Assembly (NCBI GenBank): GCA_048859965.1
Contig: JBLIZO010000036.1
Span: 1-36,150 of the forward strand
Reading direction: 5' to 3'
Length of the DNA stretch: 36,150 nt
From: Fluviibacter sp048859965
GTDB lineage: Bacteria; Pseudomonadota; Gammaproteobacteria; Burkholderiales; Rhodocyclaceae
Made by a program: the position numbers and the translations under genes. Of this stretch, positions 1-6,594 are shown piece after piece. Under the pieces are notes generated by a model that was not told the origin of the DNA, ran no database searches, and saw nothing but the letters and a program-made list of their open reading frames with translations. Position 1 is the stretch's first letter; each line of letters begins with the position of its first letter.

Positions 1-24
1 TGCAGATCGGTGCTCTTCTGATCT
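1..24. other. Probable residual sequencing-adapter sequence at contig end
   Basis: Bases 11-24 (TGCTCTTCTGATCT) match the 3' end of the Illumina TruSeq adapter (TGCTCTTCCGATCT) at 13 of 14 positions. Bases 4-10 (AGATCGG) equal the first seven bases of the complementary adapter strand. The two adapter halves back to back are best explained as an untrimmed artefact. Genomic sequence probably begins near base 25. The match is seen directly; the artefact reading is inference. Confidence 0.75.
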
Positions 25-25
25 C

Positions 26-403
26 CGGGTATTGGGTTTGTTTTCTATCGCGCTGGTCACTGCGATTGTCATGGCGCGGATAGTGCCGGCATCAGACGGT
101 GCCGCTGTCGAGATTTCACGTAAACCGGTCAGTGAGATCCCGGCACAATACCGCGCTGATGCGGCCAAACCGCGCAAGCCCTTTGCCGTGCGTTTTACCT
201 GCCCGGAATCGGGACGCTTGTATGTGGTGTTCGATAACACGCAACAGACGGCGACGATCGAAGCAGGCAATACCACCCGCTATCTGAAACAGGTCGTGAG
301 TGCCGACGGGGGGCGATACGCCAATTCGGACGCGTCCTATGTTTTCTGGGTGAAGGGTAAGCGCGCAACGATTAACGGCCAGGAAACCTGCGAAGCGGAT
401 TAA
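26..403 (+). CDS. MliC-like lysozyme inhibitor domain protein, 5' truncated
   Basis: The C-terminal half fits the MliC/PliC fold, which inhibits c-type lysozyme from the outer membrane or periplasm. It has a first Cys in FTCPESG, a short hydrophobic beta stretch, an SADGGRYANSD segment like the family's SASGxRYxN motif, FWVKGKRA, and a closing Cys four residues from the end that could pair with the first. The N-terminus is a hydrophobic stretch like the core of a signal peptide. The frame stays open through the adapter-like bases, so the true start is lost. A TTG at 32 is possible but is probably internal. No lipobox is visible, perhaps because it lies upstream. The MliC assignment is by motif only; a generic secreted protein is the alternative. 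Confidence 0.6.
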   Translation, partial: RVLGLFSIALVTAIVMARIVPASDGAAVEISRKPVSEIPAQYRADAAKPRKPFAVRFTCPESGRLYVVFDNTQQTATIEAGNTTRYLKQVVSADGGRYANSDASYVFWVKGKRATINGQETCEAD

Positions 404-430
404 CGCTTTGGTTGATGGCCGACGTTTGCG

Positions 431-1291
431 CTAGGTACGGTAGCGAAGGCCCGTGCGTCGCTCGTTTTTTTCCAGCAACAGGGCGAAACGAGAGAACTCC
501 AGGCCCAGTCGTTTTTCCAGATCGCGCGCAGCCGAATGTATCGTGTCCCAACGCGGTAAAAAATCCGGGTTCTTGAAGGCGAAGGCAATCTGGTTACCGC
601 CATCGCGCACTTTGATGGAGAGCACGCGATCATCGAACACATAGGCCAGTTGCGCCAGGGGGTCGTCGTAGCCGGTCTTGTCACCGGCCAGATTCATGAC
701 CAGGATACCGTTGGGCGACAAGCAATTGTGCGCGACGGCGTAGAATTCGGGATTCGCCAGCTCCGGCGCGATCCCGGTACCGTCGAAGGCATCGACCAGT
801 ATGACGTCTGTTCGGGCTGTGTGCGTGCCGAGAAACGCGGCGGCATCGGCACAATGAATCCGGAATCGTGCGTCATCCGCCGGTATGCGGAAGGCATCCC
901 GAAAAGCGACGACATGCGGATTGATCTCGACAGCAGTGATGTCGGTGCGGGGCAGATGCCGATAGCAGAACTTGGCCAGCGATCCACCGCCCAGACCGAG
1001 CAGCAGTACGCCTTTGGGGCGCGGGTAGAAGAGCAGGAAAGCCATCATCTTCTGCGTATACATCAGATCCAGCTTGTCCGGCTGGCTGATCTGCATGGTG
1101 CTCTGTACGAGTCCCAGGCTGAAGTAGAGCGTGAGCAGATCGTCGTGTTCGATCAGAAAGGGCTTGTCGTAAGAACCACTGAGCAGGGCTTGTTTAAGCG
1201 ATTCAGCATCGCTGTGAGCGGGCTCCTGCAGTTTGACGACGCCGGTTTCGATGTCGAAGGGGCAGGGTAGTTCGAATAACGGTTGATGCAT
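431..1291 (-). CDS. Spermidine synthase-like (SpeE-fold) protein
   Basis: A 286-residue protein with the Rossmann methyltransferase fold of spermidine synthases. It has the glycine-rich motif LLLGLGGGSLAKF near residue 95, an acidic end of strand 2 (AVEINP) and VDAFDGTGIAP, where polyamine synthases carry their catalytic Asp region. Family members transfer aminopropyl groups, but many such stand-alone bacterial proteins are uncharacterised, so the substrate is not assigned. No signal peptide or membrane helix is present. It starts at an ATG and is divergent from the YqhA gene, with about 50 bases between start codons. Its 3' end converges on the MliC-like gene. Confidence 0.75.
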   Translation of the reverse strand: MHQPLFELPCPFDIETGVVKLQEPAHSDAESLKQALLSGSYDKPFLIEHDDLLTLYFSLGLVQSTMQISQPDKLDLMYTQKMMAFLLFYPRPKGVLLLGLGGGSLAKFCYRHLPRTDITAVEINPHVVAFRDAFRIPADDARFRIHCADAAAFLGTHTARTDVILVDAFDGTGIAPELANPEFYAVAHNCLSPNGILVMNLAGDKTGYDDPLAQLAYVFDDRVLSIKVRDGGNQIAFAFKNPDFLPRWDTIHSAARDLEKRLGLEFSRFALLLEKNERRTGLRYRT

Positions 1292-1340
1292 GAAGAAAGT
1301 ATAATCGCTTCGTTCAGCCTATTTCTGTCGATTGCCCACC

Positions 1341-1928
1341 ATGAGCCAACCTGTCAAGCGATTCGTCGTACGCGCCGATAAACCGCGCCCCAGACATTAC
1401 CCTATCGAAAAACTGGTTTTTGCCAGTCGTTGGCTGCAGGCGCCGCTCTATATCGGTTTGATTGCGGCGCAAGCCATGTATGCCTATAAGTTTTTGATTG
1501 AACTGAAAAACATGTTTTTCATTGCCATGGATGGCGACGTCAGTGGCGCGATGCTCATGATGTCGGTGTTGGGGCTGATTGATGTGGTCATGGTGGCGAA
1601 CCTGCTGGCGATGGTCATTATTGGCGGCTATGAAACTTTTGTCTCGCGGCTGGATCTGGAAGGGCACCCGGATCAGCCGGACTGGTTGTCCCACATTACC
1701 CCGGGTAACTTGAAGGTCAAGCTGTGTATGGCGATTATCGGGGTTTCTTCCGTGCATCTGCTGAAAACCTTTGTCAACATCGAGAATATCCCCAACCCGA
1801 ATCAGACGATCTTCTGGCAGATCATTATTCAGGTCGTCATCCTTCTGTCGGCCTATGTCATGGTCATCGTGGATAAACAGATGAACCATTCGCTGATTCT
1901 GCTTAATGAAGCCGAGGAAGGGCATTGA
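1341..1928 (+). CDS. UPF0114 (YqhA) family membrane protein
   Basis: A 195-residue integral membrane protein of the UPF0114/YqhA family, function unknown. It shows the family opening (PIEKLVFASRWLQAPLYIGL) and about four hydrophobic helices, with a soluble loop holding RLDLEGHPDQPDWLSHI and a conserved LKVKLCMAIIGVSSVHLLK stretch. I chose the ATG at 1341 over an in-frame TTG at 1332 because homologues begin close to this point. The cytochrome gene starts at or just after its stop codon, so the two are probably co-transcribed and translationally coupled. The family assignment is firm; no function follows from it. Confidence 0.85.
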   Translation: MSQPVKRFVVRADKPRPRHYPIEKLVFASRWLQAPLYIGLIAAQAMYAYKFLIELKNMFFIAMDGDVSGAMLMMSVLGLIDVVMVANLLAMVIIGGYETFVSRLDLEGHPDQPDWLSHITPGNLKVKLCMAIIGVSSVHLLKTFVNIENIPNPNQTIFWQIIIQVVILLSAYVMVIVDKQMNHSLILLNEAEEGH

Positions 1929-1930
1929 TC

Positions 1931-2743
1931 GTGACATCAAGGCGCATTCTGCTGACTGTGCTGCTGTTCATGGCTTGCGCGGTAGCGCGAGTGCAGGCAA
2001 ACGATGTTTTGCTGCCATCGCCGGCAGCGCATATGGATGGCTTAAGCGCTGCGCCCGTCAGCGTGATCGAACCACACGAATCGATTGCACTCAAACCGGT
2101 TGAAGTGACTTATCAGGGGTTTCCCGTCGTACCTTTACTGGATCAGTGGTTGGGGGATCGCTGGCGTACTGCGGATGCACTGGTGACGTTCGAGGCAAAG
2201 GATGGCTACCTGTCGATTATTCCGGCGTTGCGATTACGTCAATATCCGGCGTATCTGGTGTATGGCAATGCACACGGTGCTGATTTCAGCGTGGAAACAC
2301 CGCCACTGGGACATCGGGTATCGCTTGGGCCCTGGTATCTGGTTTGGGACAACGTGTTGCATCCGGCGTTGCGTGGCGATGGCGCGACGTATTGGCCGTA
2401 TCAGATCACGCGTGTGGGGGTGCTGGATAGCACACGACTTGCCCGCCTGATGCCGCCGATGTTGCCGGAGCGTTATAAGGATGGTGCACAACTGACCCTG
2501 AAATACTGCCTGGCCTGCCATCAGGTCAATGGGGTGGGGGGTACCAAGTTGCCGATCGACCTGGGGCAATGGGCCGCAGGACAGTCTTTTGCCCAGATGG
2601 CTACCTGGGTGCTGGATCCCTCGGGAAAGAACCCGCTAACCAGCATGCCACCATTGGCGCCGGAACGCCCTGCAGCGGAGCGGCAGAGGATGGCGCGCCA
2701 GATTTATGGTTATTTACGTGCGGTCGGCGCTTTGGGTAAGTAG
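1931..2743 (+). CDS. Secreted c-type cytochrome with N-terminal molybdopterin-binding-like domain
   Basis: About 270 residues. A signal peptide (hydrophobic run ending ARVQA) is followed by a domain at about residues 55-165 that resembles the Oxidored_molyb/SUOX fold (VTYQGFPV, VTFEAKDGYLSIIP, a GPWYLVWD turn). A class I cytochrome c domain follows, with the haem motif CLACH near residues 193-197 and a likely axial Met in SMPPL. It is therefore periplasmic and probably carries electrons. No partner oxidoreductase lies nearby. The GTG at 1931 is preferred because an AGGAAGGG lies eight bases upstream; a TTG at 1925 would overlap the YqhA stop. The haem domain is certain, the N-terminal fold tentative, and whether it binds any cofactor is unknown. 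Confidence 0.75.
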   Translation: MTSRRILLTVLLFMACAVARVQANDVLLPSPAAHMDGLSAAPVSVIEPHESIALKPVEVTYQGFPVVPLLDQWLGDRWRTADALVTFEAKDGYLSIIPALRLRQYPAYLVYGNAHGADFSVETPPLGHRVSLGPWYLVWDNVLHPALRGDGATYWPYQITRVGVLDSTRLARLMPPMLPERYKDGAQLTLKYCLACHQVNGVGGTKLPIDLGQWAAGQSFAQMATWVLDPSGKNPLTSMPPLAPERPAAERQRMARQIYGYLRAVGALGK

Positions 2744-2746
2744 CGT

Positions 2747-3076
2747 TTAGTGACTGGCTTTGAGAACGATAACGCCGCCGACAATCATTGAGACCCCGAA
2801 CCAGCGGATCAGGGAAGATTGTTCTCCGAACAGCAGAATGCCGAAGATGAAGGCGCCTGCTGCGCCGATCCCAGTCCACGCAGCGTAGGCCGTGCCGATG
2901 GGAATGCCTTTTTGCGCCAGCCAGAGGAGCCAGGCGCTCATGATGCCGGCCGAGATGGCGAAGGCAAGCCAGCCGACTTGTCGCAGACCTTCATTGGCCT
3001 GAGCGAGTTTGTAGCCCAGCGGCCAGCCGATTTCGCAGATGCCGGCCAGAATGAGTAGCGTCCAGGAGTGTGTCAT
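2747..3076 (-). CDS. gdx: Gdx/SugE-type guanidinium exporter (SMR family)
   Basis: A 109-residue small multidrug resistance protein with four membrane helices. It carries the SugE/Gdx signature: the helix-1 glutamate in AGICEIGW and the helix-3 block PIGTAYAAWTGIGAAGA, closely matching E. coli SugE (PVGTAYAVWTGIGAVGA). Gdx proteins work as dual-topology dimers that export guanidinium in exchange for protons. The frame runs further upstream, but the ATG at 3076 gives the family length and lies just past the DUF2252 stop. That 16-base spacing suggests co-transcription with the DUF2252 gene. I see no room for a guanidine riboswitch directly upstream. EmrE-like drug export is the less likely alternative. 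Confidence 0.88.
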   Translation of the reverse strand: MTHSWTLLILAGICEIGWPLGYKLAQANEGLRQVGWLAFAISAGIMSAWLLWLAQKGIPIGTAYAAWTGIGAAGAFIFGILLFGEQSSLIRWFGVSMIVGGVIVLKASH

Positions 3077-3092
3077 GAGGTGTGTCCCATCG

Positions 3093-4496
3093 TCAGAAAT
3101 TTTCGGCGGTGCAGGCGAGCTTGCCTGTACGAATCGCCTTGAGGAAAGTGTCGTAGTCAGCCTGATTCTGCGTACTATAGGCTTCGGCGAAGCGAACCAT
3201 TGCTTCATCCAGTTGTTCACCCTGGCCGCAATAACCGGCCAGAATTGCTGGATCGCCCGAGCGAGCATGTGCATTGGCCAATGCCCAGCCAAACAGCCGT
3301 GCATAGTCCGGAAACTCGTCGGGACCAATACCGCCTTCGCCAAATGCAATGCCGCCTTTCATGTCACGTAGCTGGCGGACATAGAACTGCGCTTCGGGAT
3401 TCTTACCGTATCCCAGGAATAGATCGGGGGCACCCTGGATGAGCCGCTGACCATGCACAACCCGCTCACCTTGTGACCGAAAGATCCGATCAGAGAAGTA
3501 AGGAGAAAGGACGGAAGGTAGCGCCTCTTTATATTGTAGAAATAACGGGTCGTTTTCATCCAGACCCTCCATATAAATGATCCAGCAGCGGGTACCGACG
3601 CTGCCGACACCAACAACCTTACGTGCAAAATCCACCAATCGATATTGCGCTAACGTATGCTGGCGATCCGATAGCAGCGAACGCGCGTAGCTTTTGAGAC
3701 AATCGTTGAGGCCGTCTGCAATGGGACGGCCACTAACCGTGTGCGTGTAACGGCTGACCAGCGGCGGGTTTTCAATCAGTCGTCGACCGGTCGGCGTATC
3801 CATGGTGATTTTGCCGATAACGCCGAGGCTGGTATTTTTGCGTGCTTTGGCGATGTGCCGCTTCACAAATCCGCGAGCGCTGGCGTTGATACGCTTAGCC
3901 TCGGCCAGCAGGTAATCTTCATCGATAAAACTACGGGCAAGCTCGATGTAGGGCATCTGCGCATAGCGAGCGAGCTGCATGCGGTAGGTGCGTGTGATCA
4001 GTCGTATGATATCTCCGCCATAAACGCGATCCTGCCCCAGACTTTCTGCCGCGATCATCGCGCTGGCGGCCAGTCGCTTGAGGTCCCAATCAAAATGGCC
4101 GGGCAGAGTTTCGTCAAAGTCGTTGATGCCAAAAACCAGGCGTCGCTCGGTTGTGGAAAAAAACCCGAAATTGCTGACATGCATATCGCCACAAAGCTGA
4201 ACTGTGATCTTTGGCGATGGTAACCTAGACAGATCGTGCGCCATGAGCGCCGCACCACCGCGGTAAAAGGCGAAGGGATCGGCAGCCATTCGCGCATGGC
4301 GGATGGGGATCAATTCGGCGACTCGGGATGCCGCTTGCTGGCGGAGTACATCAACCGGCAATGACCGGTTGGTCTGGACGGCAAAACCGGCCAGGGTGGA
4401 GCGCGGACTTCGCTGGCGAAGTTGTTTGCCGCGCGCCAGGCGTTCCGCCACGCTGCCGGAATTGCGCAGGAAGGAATGTAGTGTTGCGTTTTTCAT
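3093..4496 (-). CDS. DUF2252 family protein (kinase-like fold)
   Basis: A 467-residue protein matching DUF2252, whose members resemble aminoglycoside phosphotransferase/protein-kinase folds. Seen here: RMAADPFAFYRGGAALM near residue 70, LCGDMHVSNFGFF near 101 (like an HGDxHxxN catalytic loop) and INDFDETLPGHFDWDLKRL near 125 (like a DFD metal-binding motif). No signal peptide or membrane segment is present, so it is probably cytoplasmic. The frame extends to 4679, but that extension would run over the consensus phasin promoter; the ATG at 4496 gives the family's usual length. Its substrate is unknown. It shares an apparent operon with the guanidinium exporter. Confidence 0.85.
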   Translation of the reverse strand: MKNATLHSFLRNSGSVAERLARGKQLRQRSPRSTLAGFAVQTNRSLPVDVLRQQAASRVAELIPIRHARMAADPFAFYRGGAALMAHDLSRLPSPKITVQLCGDMHVSNFGFFSTTERRLVFGINDFDETLPGHFDWDLKRLAASAMIAAESLGQDRVYGGDIIRLITRTYRMQLARYAQMPYIELARSFIDEDYLLAEAKRINASARGFVKRHIAKARKNTSLGVIGKITMDTPTGRRLIENPPLVSRYTHTVSGRPIADGLNDCLKSYARSLLSDRQHTLAQYRLVDFARKVVGVGSVGTRCWIIYMEGLDENDPLFLQYKEALPSVLSPYFSDRIFRSQGERVVHGQRLIQGAPDLFLGYGKNPEAQFYVRQLRDMKGGIAFGEGGIGPDEFPDYARLFGWALANAHARSGDPAILAGYCGQGEQLDEAMVRFAEAYSTQNQADYDTFLKAIRTGKLACTAENF

Positions 4497-4578
4497 GATG
4501 CAATGATGCCGTATGGATCGACGAACCGCCAACATGTCCCGTGGATCCGGTGCGCTGCAAAAAAGTTGAATTTTTTTC

Positions 4579-4606
4579 TTGACATGGGTTTTGGTCTCCC
4601 TATAAT
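4579..4606 (+). promoter_or_regulatory. Perfect-consensus sigma-70 promoter of the first phasin gene
   Basis: TTGACA at 4579-4584 and TATAAT at 4601-4606 match both consensus hexamers at all 12 positions, with a 16-base spacer. Transcription should start near 4613, giving an untranslated leader of about 107 bases. This predicts very strong expression unless repressed. Confidence 0.9.
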
Positions 4607-4614
4607 TCACATTG

Positions 4615-4625
4615 TTGCACCGCAG
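4615..4625 (+). promoter_or_regulatory. Possible PhaR-type operator at the phasin start site
   Basis: TTGC-ACC-GCAG is a TGC/GCA dyad centred just past the predicted transcription start. A second dyad arm pair, CAGCA (4623-4627) and TGCTG (4645-4649), follows. Dyads of TGC and GCA half-sites are a recognition feature of PhaR repressors, which leave phasin promoters when PHA granules form. Position and pattern are seen; the regulator is inferred, and no phaR gene is in the window. Confidence 0.35.
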
Positions 4626-4719
4626 CAATCTGCTCGAAACAAGCTGCTGTTCAGAGTTACCACAAACGACGTAAAGCAATACGAGACAACCATTTCATTT
4701 TTCTTTTAAGGAGTTGACC

Positions 4720-5280
4720 ATGACTGCACTGAATAACGAACACATCCTGTCGGCTAACAAGACGGCCATTGACACACTGCTGTCGGTTGCCAACACGGCG
4801 CTTGCCACGGCCGAGAGTCTGGCTGCCCTGAACCTGGGTACTGCCCGTGAAGCGCTGAACGATACGGCCAAGAACGCCAAGGCTGCGATGGGTGTGAAGA
4901 CCCCGCAAGAAGCCGCTTCGTTGAATGCCGCTCTGAGTCAGCCGGCTGTCGAGAAGGCTGTTGCCTACTCGCGTAGCGTTTACGAAATTTCGACCGGCGC
5001 CGCCAACGAACTGAGCAAGCTCATTCAGTCGCAATTCGCCGATCTGAACAAGGCCGCTCAGGATCTGGCAGAAAAGACCGCCAAGGCTTCGCCGTTCGGT
5101 TCTGATGTTGCGCTGGCTGCTGTGAAGCAAGCCGTCAATGCCGCTAATTCGGCTTTTGACAACCTGAACAAGGCAGCCCAACAAGCCGCTGAATTTACCG
5201 AAGCCGGTGTGTCGGCTGCGACCTCTGCTGCCGTTAAGGCTGCCGGTACTGGCGCCAAGAAGGCCGCTGCCAAAAAGTAA
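4720..5280 (+). CDS. phaP: Phasin (PHA granule-associated protein)
   Basis: A 186-residue phasin of the Phasin_2 family, which coats polyhydroxyalkanoate granules and controls their size and number. It is almost entirely helical, rich in Ala and Lys, with the family blocks SVANTALA, ESLAALNLG, SVYEISTGAANELSKL and AKASPFG, and a Lys/Ala tail (KKAAAKK). The ATG at 4720 is preferred over a TTG two codons upstream because AAGGAG (4708-4713) sits six bases before it. It is a single-gene unit with its own promoter and terminator. It is a close paralogue of the phasin at 22742-23278. No PHA synthase or depolymerase gene lies in the window. Confidence 0.93.
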   Translation: MTALNNEHILSANKTAIDTLLSVANTALATAESLAALNLGTAREALNDTAKNAKAAMGVKTPQEAASLNAALSQPAVEKAVAYSRSVYEISTGAANELSKLIQSQFADLNKAAQDLAEKTAKASPFGSDVALAAVKQAVNAANSAFDNLNKAAQQAAEFTEAGVSAATSAAVKAAGTGAKKAAAKK

Positions 5281-5293
5281 TGAGCCTTTGATC

Positions 5294-5315
5294 CGGTGAT
5301 GCGCTGGCATCACCG
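5294..5315 (+). repeat. Perfect inverted repeat after the phasin stop codon
   Basis: CGGTGATGC (5294-5302) and GCATCACCG (5307-5315) form a nine-pair stem with a GCTG loop. No T-run follows, so it is probably an mRNA 3'-end stabilising or pausing hairpin upstream of the true terminator. Confidence 0.6.
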
Positions 5316-5330
5316 ACGGTCACCGTATCA

Positions 5331-5369
5331 ACAGCCCCGCCGGAGGAATCCGAGCGGGGCTGTCTTTTT
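5331..5369 (+). terminator. Rho-independent terminator of the first phasin gene
   Basis: ACAGCCCCGC (5331-5340) pairs with GCGGGGCTGT (5354-5363), with an inner CGGA/TCCG stem closing the loop. A C and five T residues follow. Confidence 0.9.
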
Positions 5370-5387
5370 ATGGCGATAATGGTGGGC

Positions 5388-6572
5388 ATGAGCCATTTCA
5401 ACTTTGATGCGTCGATCGACCGTTTGAAGGCGCCGCATGACGACTCCGTGAAGTGGGGACGTTATGCCGGTCACGATATTCTGCCGATGTGGGTGGCGGA
5501 TATGGATTTTGCGGCACCCCCCGTGGTGCTCGATGCCTTACGTGCGCGCGTTGATCACGGCGTCTTTGGCTATCCGCACGTCACACCGGCAGTACGGGAT
5601 GCCGTGCTGCTGCATTTGCAACGTGATCTGGACTGGGCGGTTGATCCCGATTGGCTCGTTTGGCTACCGGGGTTGGTGACCGGGCTGAATGTCGCCTGTC
5701 GAGCGGTTGGCGAGCCCGGTGAGGGGGTGGCGACTGCTGTACCGGTTTATCCGCCCTTCATGTCGGCGCCATCGCTGAGTGGCCGCCAGTTGCAGACGAT
5801 TCCTTTAGTGCGCGATGGTCAGCACTGGGTTTGGGATTTTGATGCCCTGGCAGCCTTGGGTAGGGTCACAACAGGTGCCCATGCGCCAACCCGCTTACTG
5901 ATGCTGTGTAATCCGCACAACCCGATCGGTCGCGTCTGGCAGCGCAACGAACTTCTGGCGATTGCTGAAATCGCCGAGCGTTACGATTGGATCATCTGTT
6001 CGGACGATATCCACTGCGAGTTGTTGATGGCGCCGGGGGCGCAGTACACGCCGCTGGCGAGCCTCTCGCCCGACATCGCGCGGCGAACGATGACGTTGTT
6101 GGCACCCTCAAAGACCTATAATATTCCCGGGCTGGGCGCGTCGTTTGCCGTGATTCCCGATGCGGTTTTGCGTCGACGCTTTGAGCGTGCGATGGCCGGT
6201 ATCGTGCCGCATATCAATGTGCTGGGTTACATTGCCATGGCGGCCGCCTATCGCAACGGGATACCGTGGCGTGACGCGATGTTGCGTTATGTACGCGCCA
6301 ATCGCGATCACCTCGTACAGGCTGTGCAGCAGATGCCGGGACTTCAATTGACTGCGCCGGAAGCCACGTACCTGGCCTGGATCAACGCCAGCGGTTTGAA
6401 ACGACCGGTGGGGCAGTCGGCTGCCCAATTTTTCGAAGCCGCTGGGATTGGCCTATCGCCAGGAGAGGACTTTATGCCCGGTGCGGTCGATCATGTTCGC
6501 CTTAATTTCGGTTGCCCTCGGGCCACGCTGGATGAGGCTATTCGTCGCATGGCTGTTGCCTGCACGAGATAA
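5388..6572 (+). CDS. patB: PatB/MalY-type cystathionine beta-lyase (PLP C-S lyase)
   Basis: About 394 residues, the size of B. subtilis PatB and E. coli MalY. These fold-type I PLP enzymes split C-S bonds in cystathionine and related thioethers, releasing ammonia, pyruvate and a thiol. Seen: WVADMDFAAPP and FGYPHVTPAVRDAV near the N-terminus, CNPHNPIGRVW, CSDDIHCELLM (cofactor-binding Asp) and APSKTYNIPGL with the Schiff-base Lys. In-frame ATGs lie at 5370, 5379 and 5388. The first sits inside the phasin terminator run, and MSHFNFD at 5388 resembles family starts. No clear ribosome site decides between 5379 and 5388. It converges on the GT-C gene with 22 bases between stops. Whether the natural substrate is cystathionine or a cysteine conjugate is open. 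Confidence 0.88.
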   Translation: MSHFNFDASIDRLKAPHDDSVKWGRYAGHDILPMWVADMDFAAPPVVLDALRARVDHGVFGYPHVTPAVRDAVLLHLQRDLDWAVDPDWLVWLPGLVTGLNVACRAVGEPGEGVATAVPVYPPFMSAPSLSGRQLQTIPLVRDGQHWVWDFDALAALGRVTTGAHAPTRLLMLCNPHNPIGRVWQRNELLAIAEIAERYDWIICSDDIHCELLMAPGAQYTPLASLSPDIARRTMTLLAPSKTYNIPGLGASFAVIPDAVLRRRFERAMAGIVPHINVLGYIAMAAAYRNGIPWRDAMLRYVRANRDHLVQAVQQMPGLQLTAPEATYLAWINASGLKRPVGQSAAQFFEAAGIGLSPGEDFMPGAVDHVRLNFGCPRATLDEAIRRMAVACTR

Positions 6573-6594
6573 CCCGATGTGTTGATGTACTGCG

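Noticed and set aside
3077..3092. A guanidine riboswitch ahead of the Gdx exporter
   Set aside because: Only 16 bases separate it from the DUF2252 stop, and no ykkC-type structure is evident upstream of that gene.
4497..4679. An N-terminal extension of the DUF2252 protein
   Set aside because: It would cover the strong divergent phasin promoter, its residues look non-domain-like, and the ATG at 4496 gives the normal family length.
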